Assembly: GCF_004138125.1 (NCBI RefSeq)
Contig: NZ_RXHS01000008.1
Span: 62,001 to 126,000 of the forward strand
Source of the DNA: Seramator thermalis
Lineage (GTDB): Bacteria > Bacteroidota > Bacteroidia > Bacteroidales > Dysgonomonadaceae
DNA length: 64,000 nucleotides
Direction of reading: 5' to 3'
Within the stretch, counting starts at the first letter, position 1; each line of letters opens with the position of its first letter. The notes under the pieces were generated by a model. The model ran no database searches, was not told where the DNA came from, and was given only the letters and a program-made list of their open reading frames with translations. Position numbers and translations under genes: made by a program. Below, in pieces: positions 33,633 through 42,963 of the stretch.

Positions 33633-34616
33633 ATGAAAAAGATAATAATAGTTGTCAGTCTGATCGTAGTTACCATTTTTCAACAATCCTGTGTAAAAGA
33701 TCCGTTAGCCGATATAGAAGAAGGTAAATGGAACAATGAGCGATCTGTTTTGAGCATTAAGTTCAAAAATCAAGTTGGAACAGCCGAAATCCAACGAATC
33801 GATGAGGAGAATGGTGAAATTTATATTAAATTGAATGTGGATGCGATACCCGATTTATCAAAAGTTGAATTGGAAAAGATTTTACTCTCTTACCGCGCCA
33901 CCTGTTCAATCCAACCCGGCAGTACACTCGATTTTAATAATGCAGAAAGGAAAGCAGCGATAACGGTCACGTCACAGAATGGAAAAACAAGGGAATACAC
34001 CATATATGCAACCGAATTTTCGGAAACACTGATTGGGAGATGGACCATCGACGATTTAGTCTTATATGGAGGAACCGGTCCTGAATGGTGGGGAGGTGCG
34101 GTATTGTCTTTATTGGATAAACCATGGTGTTGGGTAGGAGAAAATTTACCACAAGCCGAATGTGACAATACCCTCACCTTTACCATGACCGAAATTTCGG
34201 ATGAAGGGAATACTTCCGGAATATGTGTCAACGATCCGGGTCCTGATGGTAAATATGCCGATTTTATCTTTAATGGCAGTCAAAATCCGGAAAATCCGGG
34301 AATCGATATCGACGTAAATCATTTTTATCGTCAAATTCCAAAGGGAGAAAGTCATTGGGTGAGAAATTATTCGGCAGGAACGATTACTTTTACCGATATG
34401 GATGGAAAAACAACGATAAGTGTATTGGAAAATCCGGGTACTTATATGCTTTTCAAAGATAACATTGGTAATAATATCGAACATTGGATAACCATCCCTC
34501 ATAACGCTTTTTCATTCCAACTATCCGGAACTGATGATTGGGATCACATTTATTCCGATTATGATAAATTTGTAAAAAAAACCCGCAAATTTTTCATAAT
34601 GGTGACAAAACAATAA
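33633..34616 (+). CDS. Surface lipoprotein in SusE position (DUF5018-like)
   Basis: The 327-residue protein has a lipoprotein signal (IFQQSC, Cys20). Its N-terminal part resembles the DUF5018-type beta-sandwich seen after SusD in other loci (SVLSIKFKNQVGTAEI, SIQPGSTLDFNN, TVTSQNGKTREYTIYATE). The C-terminal half (about 130-325) is Trp- and aromatic-rich and looks like a carbohydrate-binding beta-fold (GRWTIDDLVLYGGTGPEWWG). It probably binds mannan at the cell surface. The exact domain of the C-terminal half is not recognized. An intercistronic hairpin follows. Confidence 0.8.
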   Translation: MKKIIIVVSLIVVTIFQQSCVKDPLADIEEGKWNNERSVLSIKFKNQVGTAEIQRIDEENGEIYIKLNVDAIPDLSKVELEKILLSYRATCSIQPGSTLDFNNAERKAAITVTSQNGKTREYTIYATEFSETLIGRWTIDDLVLYGGTGPEWWGGAVLSLLDKPWCWVGENLPQAECDNTLTFTMTEISDEGNTSGICVNDPGPDGKYADFIFNGSQNPENPGIDIDVNHFYRQIPKGESHWVRNYSAGTITFTDMDGKTTISVLENPGTYMLFKDNIGNNIEHWITIPHNAFSFQLSGTDDWDHIYSDYDKFVKKTRKFFIMVTKQ

Positions 34617-34627
34617 ATTCACAGGTA

Positions 34628-34663
34628 AAAATGCAGGGATGATAAGTTGATTCCCTGCATTTT
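34628..34663 (+). promoter_or_regulatory. Perfect 12-bp intercistronic hairpin
   Basis: AAAATGCAGGGA (34628-34639) pairs perfectly with TCCCTGCATTTT (34652-34663), and the following sequence has only a weak T-run. It separates SusC-SusD-lipoprotein from the two glycosidases and may terminate partly or protect the upstream mRNA end. Confidence 0.6.
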
Positions 34664-34681
34664 ATTCCACACTAAAAACAG

Positions 34682-36154
34682 ATGAATAATATGACAAAAC
34701 ACATTCTCTTTCTATCGTTACTGTTCATTTCATTTGTACGTTGCAACAGCGAAAAAAATGTTACCTATGTAACGATTCATGCCGATACCTTAGTCAGTAA
34801 AAATTATATCGGCAACGGTGTTCAATGGGATCCCTATCAACTGGATTACGGAGAAGTGAAACTGGAAATATCCCCATCGGATTGGGAAAAATTATATGCT
34901 CGTCTCGATTTCATGCGCCCTCATTTTATCCGAGTGATGCTCAATACCACTTCCTTAGTTGAAAACGGAATTCTCAACCCCGATAAGAATATTGAGAATA
35001 TCAAACCTATTTTGGATTATTGCCAATCACGCAATGTCAAGGTTATGTTTGGTGATTGGGGTTGGGGATTGATCGATGAATCCGATATAAATGAGCGGAA
35101 TATCAAATATGCGGTCGATTATCTGAATTACTTGGTAAATGAAAAATCGTTTTCATGCATCAACTATTACAATTTGATAAACGAACCCAACGGGTATTGG
35201 GCAGCCACTAACGGCAGTTATCCGGTATGGAAAAAAGCCCTTCGTTTTTTCCATGACGAAATGGAAAATCAAAATTTGACAAAAAAAGTAAAAATGGTTG
35301 GACCCGACATTGCGATTTGGGATACGAAAGAAACATGGTGGATCGATAGTTGTGCGACCCATTTGTCGAAAGAAATTGGTCTTTACGATATTCATACGTA
35401 TCCATCCAAAATTACGGTAAATTCCGGAAAATACAGCGATATCATTCGAGCCTATCAAAAACAAGTTCCTAAAGACAAGCAGATCGTCATGGGCGAAATA
35501 GGCCTTAAATTTGTGGAAGAAGCCGATTCCGTCTATAAAAAAGAAAATATCAGTCGGGCACAATCAAAAAAGTATGCATCGAAAGACGATTCCCAACTGT
35601 TTGTTTACGATTATATGTATGGAATAGATATGGCCGATGCTTTAATACAAACGATAAATGCAGGGTATTCGGGGTCTGTCGCTTGGATGCTGGATGATGC
35701 CATGCACGCTAACGAATCCCCGGAAAAGTTGAAAATATGGGGTTTTTGGAATATATTGGGAGAAGAATTTTTTGGCAAAGAAGAAGAGAAAGTTCGTCCC
35801 TGGTATTATGCATGGTCATTGTTGTGTCGATATATGCCCACAGGATCTGATGTATATAAGGTAAGCGTGACCGGGAATCCGGCTATAAAAGCCACTTTTT
35901 CGGGGAAAGACAACAACTATATGTTGGCATTACTCAATATTTCAAACGAAGTTCAACAAGTGAAAATCCGGCACTCTTCATTGGCCGGGTTGGATCACGC
36001 AAAAAAATTCGTTTATTCACAGGGTAACTTAAAAACAGAAGGCGATCATGTACTGTTGCCCGATGAAAATAACTTGACGTTACGATGGGATAAGGGAGAA
36101 ATCATCACTGTGCCGGCAAATTCGTTGGTTGTTTATACTACTTTTGAATATTAA
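34682..36154 (+). CDS. Clan GH-A glycoside hydrolase (GH5-like), lipoprotein
   Basis: The 490-residue protein has a lipoprotein-type signal (SLLFISFVRC). A TIM barrel spans about 40-380, with the acid/base Glu in YYNLINEPNGYW (about residue 168) and a probable nucleophile Glu in QIVMGEIGLKF (about 273). FMRPHFIRVMLN and GDWGWG are on earlier strands. A C-terminal beta-sandwich (about 400-490) completes a layout seen in GH5, GH30 and GH39 relatives. The family cannot be fixed by eye. Beta-mannosidase or endo-beta-mannanase activity is likely from the locus. Confidence 0.75.
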   Translation: MNNMTKHILFLSLLFISFVRCNSEKNVTYVTIHADTLVSKNYIGNGVQWDPYQLDYGEVKLEISPSDWEKLYARLDFMRPHFIRVMLNTTSLVENGILNPDKNIENIKPILDYCQSRNVKVMFGDWGWGLIDESDINERNIKYAVDYLNYLVNEKSFSCINYYNLINEPNGYWAATNGSYPVWKKALRFFHDEMENQNLTKKVKMVGPDIAIWDTKETWWIDSCATHLSKEIGLYDIHTYPSKITVNSGKYSDIIRAYQKQVPKDKQIVMGEIGLKFVEEADSVYKKENISRAQSKKYASKDDSQLFVYDYMYGIDMADALIQTINAGYSGSVAWMLDDAMHANESPEKLKIWGFWNILGEEFFGKEEEKVRPWYYAWSLLCRYMPTGSDVYKVSVTGNPAIKATFSGKDNNYMLALLNISNEVQQVKIRHSSLAGLDHAKKFVYSQGNLKTEGDHVLLPDENNLTLRWDKGEIITVPANSLVVYTTFEY

Positions 36155-36272
36155 ATTATATGCGTTTTGGATACTGTGGATACCGAATTAAATACTCCAA
36201 CTGCAAAAAGCAATTTAACCGATTGGACGGCATAATCTTTCAAATTTACAAATAGTAATTACTTACTGCACA

Positions 36273-37478
36273 ATGAAAAATGACAAGGTACTTTTAGCAT
36301 TTTTATTGATTCTTTTTACCGTTTCCTGTTCAAAATCGGAAGACGGAATTGAAAATACGGAGAATAATAATACGGAAGAAATAACCGAATTATACATGGC
36401 CGATAAAAACGCCACGTTGGAAACCAAAGCATTATATGCCAATTTATGGGAAATACAACAAAAAGGATTTATGTTTGGACATCATGATGATCTTTGGTAC
36501 GGACGTAAATGGTACAATGAAGCCGGGCGTTCCGATACCAAAGAGGTATGCGGAGACTATCCTGCGGTTTTCAGTGTCGATTTTGGTCCCATTATGGATG
36601 ATCGGTGCCTCACTGAAAACAGCATTCGCGAAAATGACATCCGAAGGAGAGTTATATTGGAAGCCTATGGACGCGGAGAAGTAATCATAGCTTGTATGCA
36701 TTTGAATAATCCGTTAACCGGGGGTGATTCGTGGGATAATTCGCGCAACGATGTAGTAAAGGAAATTCTTAAGGAGGGCAGCGATACAAATAAACGATTT
36801 AAAAGTTGGCTGGATCGTTTAGCTGTATTTTCATCCCATCTAAAAGGCGATAAAGGAGAAATAATACCGGTAATTTTTCGCCCTTTTCATGAACATACAC
36901 AAACATGGTCATGGTGGGGAAGTTCATGTACCACTCAAAATGAATTTATCGATTTATGGCAATTTACGGTCAACTATCTTAGAGACATCAAGGGAGTCAA
37001 TTCTTTTATTTATGCCATCTCACCTCAAATGGATTCACCCAAAACAACCAATGATTTTTTGTATCGATGGCCGGGAAATGACTATGTTGATTTTGTCGGA
37101 ATGGATTCGTATCATGGATTAAATCCCAATACGTTGACAATTAACGCTCATGCCCTGAGCAAATTTTCAAAAGACATAAAAAAGCCTTGCGGGATCACAG
37201 AAACCGGAGTAGAAGGCATCCGTTATCCGAATGGATCTCCGGTTACGGATTATTGGACCAAGCAGCTGTTAACCCCGCTTGTTGGTCAAACCATAAGTAT
37301 GGTGGTAATGTGGAGAAATGCCTATGATCCGGCAGAAGAAGGCGCGCACTTTTTTTCCGTTTACAAAGGACATACATCAGAAAATGATTTTTTGAGGTTT
37401 TATAATGATCCGAGAACTTTTTTCTCACAGGATTTACCCGATATGTATTCCATGCCAAAACAATATGTTGTCCGGTAA
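36273..37478 (+). CDS. GH26 endo-beta-1,4-mannanase, lipoprotein
   Basis: The 401-residue protein has a lipoprotein signal (ILFTVSC, Cys19) and a short acidic linker. A GH26 TIM barrel follows: MFGHHDDLWYGR near residue 66, HLNNPLTGGDSWDN, the acid/base Glu in IFRPFHEHTQTWSWW (about residue 209) and the nucleophile Glu in CGITETGVEG (about 309). GH26 enzymes of this type cleave beta-mannan, glucomannan or galactomannan, and this gene gives the strongest evidence for the substrate of the locus. A terminator follows at 37511. Confidence 0.92.
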   Translation: MKNDKVLLAFLLILFTVSCSKSEDGIENTENNNTEEITELYMADKNATLETKALYANLWEIQQKGFMFGHHDDLWYGRKWYNEAGRSDTKEVCGDYPAVFSVDFGPIMDDRCLTENSIRENDIRRRVILEAYGRGEVIIACMHLNNPLTGGDSWDNSRNDVVKEILKEGSDTNKRFKSWLDRLAVFSSHLKGDKGEIIPVIFRPFHEHTQTWSWWGSSCTTQNEFIDLWQFTVNYLRDIKGVNSFIYAISPQMDSPKTTNDFLYRWPGNDYVDFVGMDSYHGLNPNTLTINAHALSKFSKDIKKPCGITETGVEGIRYPNGSPVTDYWTKQLLTPLVGQTISMVVMWRNAYDPAEEGAHFFSVYKGHTSENDFLRFYNDPRTFFSQDLPDMYSMPKQYVVR

Positions 37479-37510
37479 AACCGGGTGTTTAAATTTTTGA
37501 CACTATTTCA

Positions 37511-37532
37511 CGGGCTTTCAGCCCTGTTTTTC
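37511..37532 (+). terminator. Terminator at the end of the mannan operon
   Basis: GGGCT-TTC-AGCCC hairpin followed by a T-run, 33 bases after the GH26 stop codon. Confidence 0.6.
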
Positions 37533-37540
37533 GTGAGTTT

Positions 37541-38745
37541 CTAAAAGTAAGCCCCCTCCCATTGAGGAAAGAGCGAATATTGATCCGTCATTCCTTTTTG
37601 ACGAGCCTTTTGCTCTTCAATAAGTTCCTGCCAAGTTTTTTCAGGATTCTCAAAGAAGCTTCCGGCATTGATCTAACTCATCAAGTGCTGTCTGATTACA
37701 GAAACCATGTTTGGAAATGCCCATTTCCGCTTAATTTAGCTTTTGAGTATCATCAGTAGCAAGTTGGCTGGCATAACGGACCAAATTTGTATGATAATAG
37801 CGTTCTCATTGTCTCCCGGAAAATACTTCAAAGGAAAGTTCTTCTTTAGCTGTTTAAAAAGCAGCTCTATCTGCTATCTTTTTTTATAAATCTGCGCGAT
37901 TACTTCTGCCGGAAGATCCATGTTATTGGTGATGAACTCAAACAGTCACCCATTGGTGGAATCCCAATAGGCAATACGTCTGGAAAGATGCTTTTCAGAT
38001 TTGTTCTTACCGTAAGAAAGCTCAATCTGTTCGTCTTTCAGGACACCTAAATCTGCATCATCCGGGATATAGAACTCTTTGCGTGCCTGGTAAAGGGCGT
38101 TATCCTTTCGGGTCACGTATCATATCCTTTTACGAGTGAAAACCTCATACTGTGCGTAATCCACATGATTTACCTCCTTTAGCAAAAGATGGTCGTGTTT
38201 TGCGGCCTCTGTATAACGGATGAAACATGGCCGGTTATCTTCCGAACGGATGATGGTGTGGCTTTGATACTCCCTTTTTTCTTTCCATTATCAGGGTTAC
38301 GCCCTACGCCTTTCAGAATGTTCTTGAACAGCGTTATCGTGGTCGAATCCATGATGTAAAGCCGCTTCATATCCTGTTTACTCAAGCTGCCGTCCGCTAA
38401 ACTACCGGAGTAACGTCGATAGGTATCATAATATACCCGGGCAAAGATATCGGGTGTACGACGGGCATCGGCCTCTGAAAGAGTGCTGCGCCGGACAACA
38501 TAATCAAGGCCAAGGTGCCCGAGCCTATGTGCATTGGACAGCAGACCCAATACAGTCTCACGAATGGAGTTGTAGCCCTCGAAAGCAACAAACAACATCA
38601 CAACAATATGTTTATAGCCGGTGAATCGCTTCACATACTTATCAGCTCCCAACTACTTGAAGGCCTTTGATATTTTTGACTTGTCCAATAAATTTAACAG
38701 CTGTGTAAAGATCGGCTGTCCGCTAAAATTTGTACCTTTGCCCAT
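37541..38745 (-). pseudogene. IS4-family transposase, degraded
   Basis: The minus strand from ATG at 38745 reads MGKGTNFSGQPIFTQLLNLL, meets an in-frame TAG after SKAFK, and continues GADKYVKRFTGYKHIVVMLF through YIMDSTTITLFKN. A single-base frameshift follows NGKKKGSIKA, then further small deletions, with recognizable pieces (EIELSYGKNKSEK-like, FEFITNNMDLPAEVIA) to a C-terminus FFENPEKTWQELIEEQKARQ and stop at 37541-37543. Family members are about 400 residues. The remnant forms the right side of the mannan island next to hemG. The 38746-38983 stretch beyond it holds no gene. Confidence 0.82.
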
Positions 38746-38983
38746 GTCGGTTATCTTTTTTGTTTTGCAACTATAAAGGTAAACCTTCCGGGGGAATTAC
38801 CGAAAGGGGTTCTCCTTCATTTTAGCGTATATTTTTTGTCGGACACTATATAAACAATCACTCATCTGTCTTCTTTTTTGTAATTGGCTATCACATACTC
38901 AGACAATCCAAATGAGTGGCAAATTCACAAATTATGATTAATGTGATTTAAATCTCTATGGACGTATGGTTCAGATATGGAAA

Positions 38984-40354
38984 TCACTTCAAAACTTCTT
39001 TTCCCAGCAATGTTCCCTGCAAAATGCGCTGCCCCATTCCGATGCCGTCACGCAGATTGCCGGCGATGTGCAATCCTTTGTATTGCTTTTCGAGTTTTTC
39101 TACGGTTCTAAATCGATCTTCCGACGATTTTTCGTATTGCGGAATGGCATATTTATGCCGAAAAATCCGAATTAAATCGGGTTCTTTGGTTGCCGGAAAT
39201 TTCAATTTCTGATGAAATCCCTTCAGTACTTTATTCTCGATTTCGGAATCAGGCAATTCGGTAATGCCGATTTTTTTCATTCCTCCCATAAAAAACGAAA
39301 AAAGGGTTCCGTTTTCGGGACTTCTGTTCACAAAACAAGCCGAAGGGAACAAAATTCCCAAAAAATCTTCGTTGTCTTTCGAAGAAAACAATCCGCCGAA
39401 AGCGTTGAATTTCAATGGACGCGAATCTTTTACTCCGACGGCAACCTGCACAACCGGCGAATAGCGAAGATTGCTGATTTTTGACATATCGTCGGCATCG
39501 ACAAATGGCAGCACCGATGGCAAAGCATACGAACCGATGGTAGTAATCACTTCTTTCGATTTGATTTCAACCGGTTGACCATTTTGAGTTCCTTTCACGA
39601 CCCAGTAGCCGGTTTCGCTGTCGGGAACGATGGAAATATCGTCAGTGGAAAGAAACAGATTTTCTTTTCCGATAAAATTAGCCATTGCTTTAGGCAATTC
39701 TTCCATTCCGTTTTTGGTGGAAAAGATGGCAGAACTGCCGCTTGTCTTGGGCTTTTCTTTGGCTTTCTTTGCCAATGCGATGGAGCCGCGAATGAAGCTG
39801 CCATAGTTTTGTTCCAGCTCATAAAGTTTGGGCAATGCATGACGGGTTACGAGTGCATCGGCATCGCCGGCATAAATGCCCGAAAGAAAAGGATCGACTG
39901 CATAATCAACGAACGATTTTCCCAGTCGCCGCGATGCAAGCGAACCGACCGATTCGTCGGGATCGGTTCCTTTGGGGCGCCAAGGTTCGCCCAAGATGCG
40001 AAATTTGTCCGAAAGTGTAAAAAGCGGTGTGGTGATCCCACCCCACAACCCGCTTGGAAGATTATGAAATTTTCCGTTTTTCCAAATCCATCGGCTTTCG
40101 GCTTCTTTGGTAGCATATTCAATTTGGCATTGATCCGAAAGCAAATCGTAAAGGTTCATCAGTTCTTCGGACATTCCGGAACCGGTATTTGGGCCGGATT
40201 CGAAAGCAAATCCATCTTCGTGATAAGTGCGAACTTGTCCGCCGGAACGATCCGACTTCTCGAGAACCGCAAACGAAACGCCTCTTCTCTTCAGTGCCAC
40301 GCCTGCCGAAAGTCCCGTGAGTCCGGCTCCGATGATGGTTACATCTTTTTCCAT
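38984..40354 (-). CDS. hemG: Protoporphyrinogen oxidase, FAD-dependent (HemG/HemY type)
   Basis: The 456-residue flavoprotein oxidizes protoporphyrinogen IX (or, in the coproporphyrin route, coproporphyrinogen) late in heme synthesis. It shows the FAD loop VTIIGAGLTGLSAGVALKRRG at the start, GGQVRTYHEDGFAFESGPNT, and the C-terminal FAD motif GLHIAGNLRDGIGMGQRI. It follows hemN after 6 bases. Its last 108 bases are duplicated at 23557-23664, on the far side of the mannan island. The gene itself is full length and intact. Confidence 0.9.
   Translation of the reverse strand: MEKDVTIIGAGLTGLSAGVALKRRGVSFAVLEKSDRSGGQVRTYHEDGFAFESGPNTGSGMSEELMNLYDLLSDQCQIEYATKEAESRWIWKNGKFHNLPSGLWGGITTPLFTLSDKFRILGEPWRPKGTDPDESVGSLASRRLGKSFVDYAVDPFLSGIYAGDADALVTRHALPKLYELEQNYGSFIRGSIALAKKAKEKPKTSGSSAIFSTKNGMEELPKAMANFIGKENLFLSTDDISIVPDSETGYWVVKGTQNGQPVEIKSKEVITTIGSYALPSVLPFVDADDMSKISNLRYSPVVQVAVGVKDSRPLKFNAFGGLFSSKDNEDFLGILFPSACFVNRSPENGTLFSFFMGGMKKIGITELPDSEIENKVLKGFHQKLKFPATKEPDLIRIFRHKYAIPQYEKSSEDRFRTVEKLEKQYKGLHIAGNLRDGIGMGQRILQGTLLGKEVLK
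38986..39093. repeat. Right copy of 108-bp direct repeat (within hemG)
   Basis: Same orientation as 23557-23664, 107/108 identical. Here it is part of the intact hemG gene, as in attachment-site duplications where one copy restores the target gene. Confidence 0.9.
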
Positions 40355-40360
40355 GTCTTG

Positions 40361-41728
40361 TTATATAGGTTTTGAAAACAATTTATTGCTGTTGATGAGC
40401 AGTTTGTCGAGCGATGCCGCCACATTACGAAGAAATGGCGAACCTTTTTCTTTCATTACAAGATGGTTTTCGTCGAAATCGATAATTCCGTCGGCGGCAA
40501 ATTCCTGCATTTTCTGTTCGGAATAGGCTGTGGCAGCTTTTACTTCTGCTATCGTAAGATTTAATCGCGAGGCAATTTGCTGCCACTCGATTTGGTCGTT
40601 GCACATCAGGTCGGTAATCACTTCACGCGTAATTTGTTCGTCGTTGTTGAGTCGATAACCTTTTTTCACGGGAATGTGTCCGCTGTTTACCGTTTCGACG
40701 TATTCCGAAATTACTTTTGTGTTTTGAGCATAAGCTCCGGTCAGTTGACTGATGCCGGTAACGCCGAACGCATAAACCTGACCGGTGGTGCGACGTGTGC
40801 AATAGCCCTGAAAATTTCGACTCAGATTGTGCATTTGCCAAGCTTCGAAAAGTTCATCGCTTTCGCGGACAAAATGATCGAGGCCGATTTGTTTGTATCC
40901 GGCTTCGAGCAAAATTTTTTGAGCGGCATGATACATCTTGTCCTTTTCGTTTTCCGAAGGAAGACCGAATCTTTCCAGAAACTTTTGACGCGGGAAAAGC
41001 GAAGGCAAGTGGGCATACGAGAAAGTTACCAGACGGTCGGGGAAAAGGGGAACTGCTTTTTCGATCGTTTTCGAAAAACTGTCAGCTGTTTGCAAAGCCA
41101 ACCCGTAAATGAAATCGAGATTGATGCGTATGCCTTTGCTACGAAGCAGTTCGAAAATCTGTTCGATGGGCAACAAAGTCGGTATCCGGTTTGAAGCTTT
41201 CAGAACATTATTGTCAAAATCCTGGATGCCGATGCTCATTCGGTTGAAGCCGGCATCGATCAGGCTTTGGAAATCTTTCTCTGTCAAATATCCGGCATGA
41301 CATTCGATAGCAATTTCGGGATTTTCGATACAATCGAATTTGCCGAGAAGCGAGTCGTTGATCTTTCGAATCAAATTGAGATCGATGGAACTCGGAGATC
41401 CGCCTCCATAATGGATTTGAGCAATTTTTCTACTTTTGTCTATTTTGTCGCAAACCAATTCTATTTCTTTCAATACCGCTTCTACGTAAGCTTTTTCGTC
41501 GGCTTCGCCGGTGCGTGGATAGGAATTGCATCCGCAATAATAACACATTCGCTTGCAATAGGGGATGTGAATGTAAAACGAGATATGATGGGGCCGTTGA
41601 GAATTCGATTCTTCAATTGCCTGCAACAAATTCCTTTCCGCGAAATCGTCCCGAAAAAAGTTAGCCGGCGGATAACTTGTATATCGCGGTACAGGAACGT
41701 TATATTTTTCGAGGATATGCTGATTCAT
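40361..41728 (-). CDS. hemN: Oxygen-independent coproporphyrinogen III oxidase
   Basis: The 455-residue radical SAM enzyme converts coproporphyrinogen III to protoporphyrinogen IX without oxygen. Diagnostic features are PRYTSYPPANFF near residue 14, the 4Fe-4S motif HIPYCKRMCYYCGCN (CxxxCxxC plus the extra Cys of HemN), YGGGSPSSIDL, SIGIQDF and LDHFVRESDELFEAW. It overlaps the MFS gene upstream by 4 bases and is followed by hemG after 6. The full HemN motif set distinguishes it from HemW-type heme chaperones. Confidence 0.94.
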   Translation of the reverse strand: MNQHILEKYNVPVPRYTSYPPANFFRDDFAERNLLQAIEESNSQRPHHISFYIHIPYCKRMCYYCGCNSYPRTGEADEKAYVEAVLKEIELVCDKIDKSRKIAQIHYGGGSPSSIDLNLIRKINDSLLGKFDCIENPEIAIECHAGYLTEKDFQSLIDAGFNRMSIGIQDFDNNVLKASNRIPTLLPIEQIFELLRSKGIRINLDFIYGLALQTADSFSKTIEKAVPLFPDRLVTFSYAHLPSLFPRQKFLERFGLPSENEKDKMYHAAQKILLEAGYKQIGLDHFVRESDELFEAWQMHNLSRNFQGYCTRRTTGQVYAFGVTGISQLTGAYAQNTKVISEYVETVNSGHIPVKKGYRLNNDEQITREVITDLMCNDQIEWQQIASRLNLTIAEVKAATAYSEQKMQEFAADGIIDFDENHLVMKEKGSPFLRNVAASLDKLLINSNKLFSKPI

Positions 41729-42954
41729 TTTAAAAATTCCTTTTCTACATCCAAAGTGTAAGGTCTTGTAAACAATACAAATATAAGCGAAATTGCAGCA
41801 ATAACCAATTCCATGATAAACAAACCTTTAAATCCGAGCACATCGCCTACCTTGGCACTTACCAGTGTAATAATCATTGCACCCAAGTGTGTCAATACAA
41901 TTTGAATGGTGAAGTCCGTACCTTCGCGCCCGTCGCGCACAATGTCCATCGCAGAGGTGTTGATGAGCGTCGATGCCATTCCATAGATAGACCAGACGAG
42001 TGCCACGCCGGTTAATATCAATCCATAACTCGGCTTTTCGTTTGAAATAAGCCAAATGAAATAAACGGCAGGAATGAGGATGAAAAACGCAATGATTTTT
42101 CGAGCTCTTTGTTTCCCTATTTTTCGAATAAAAATTCCTGAAACGAACGAGAAAAAGATTCCCGTGGAAACCCCGAAAATGCCTACCATTGCACCAATTT
42201 CCTTAATATTATATCCTTTATCGACCAAAAACGGACTGAGCGACGACAGGATGCCGATAAGTCCGGCATAAAACAAAACGAGAAAAACAATTTGTCGCCA
42301 AATCCCTTTTTGGGTGAAAAACAAAAGCATGTCTTTTGGCGAGGCTTTTTTCGTGTTTTTTCGTTCACGAAGTTGAATCTGTTTATTGATGACTAAAGGA
42401 ATCAATGCAATCAGCACAAAAACGGCAACCCAAGGAAGCATCTTCGTCCAGCCCATTTGATGAAACAGCAGAAGCAGAAAACCCCCGCCAACCATGCTTC
42501 CGGTGAATGAGCCCATCGACTGAATGCTGTTCAGCAGACTGCTGTCTTTCCGTTCGAAAGCACGTGCTGCCATTGCATCGGTGGCAATGTCCTGTGTGGC
42601 GGAGGCAATGAATGCCAATAGGATGAGCAAAATAATGAGCGAAAAATCGGTTTGAATGTCGAGCATGGCTACCACAAAAATGATAGCGGCATACACGATT
42701 TCGGCACCCAATATCCATCGTTTGTATTGTCGTGTAGTGTCGGTGCGGGAATCAACCAGCGGCGACCACAAAAATTTCACGATCCAGGGCAGTTTGATGA
42801 GTTTGAGCAGGGCAATGGCAAAAAGCGAATAGTTACCTTGTCGCATCAACACGGGAAGTGCCGTCGCAAAAAAACTCATCGGAATGGATTGTGCGATGTA
42901 GAGCGAAAAAAAGGTGAAAAGATTGTATGTTGTGGTTCCCGATTTCGATTTCAT
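41725..42954 (-). CDS. MFS transporter, AmpG/RhtX-like
   Basis: The 409-residue protein has about 12 membrane segments. It begins LFTFFSLYIAQSIPMSFFAT and carries LPWIVKFLWSPLVDS and ATQDIATDAMAARAFER, which are typical of AmpG-like permeases and of the related RhtX/FptX siderophore importers. Translationally coupled to hemN (4-base overlap) and 9 bases after the TonB receptor gene, it probably takes the receptor's ligand across the inner membrane. A siderophore, heme or porphyrin precursor are candidates. A muropeptide substrate, as for AmpG, is less likely here. Confidence 0.82.
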   Translation of the reverse strand: MKSKSGTTTYNLFTFFSLYIAQSIPMSFFATALPVLMRQGNYSLFAIALLKLIKLPWIVKFLWSPLVDSRTDTTRQYKRWILGAEIVYAAIIFVVAMLDIQTDFSLIILLILLAFIASATQDIATDAMAARAFERKDSSLLNSIQSMGSFTGSMVGGGFLLLLFHQMGWTKMLPWVAVFVLIALIPLVINKQIQLRERKNTKKASPKDMLLFFTQKGIWRQIVFLVLFYAGLIGILSSLSPFLVDKGYNIKEIGAMVGIFGVSTGIFFSFVSGIFIRKIGKQRARKIIAFFILIPAVYFIWLISNEKPSYGLILTGVALVWSIYGMASTLINTSAMDIVRDGREGTDFTIQIVLTHLGAMIITLVSAKVGDVLGFKGLFIMELVIAAISLIFVLFTRPYTLDVEKEFLK

Positions 42955-42963
42955 TCCACAAAA

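Noticed and set aside
23557-38985. Integrative conjugative element or prophage
   Set aside because: The direct repeats would suit one, but no integrase, relaxase, conjugation or phage structural genes lie between them.
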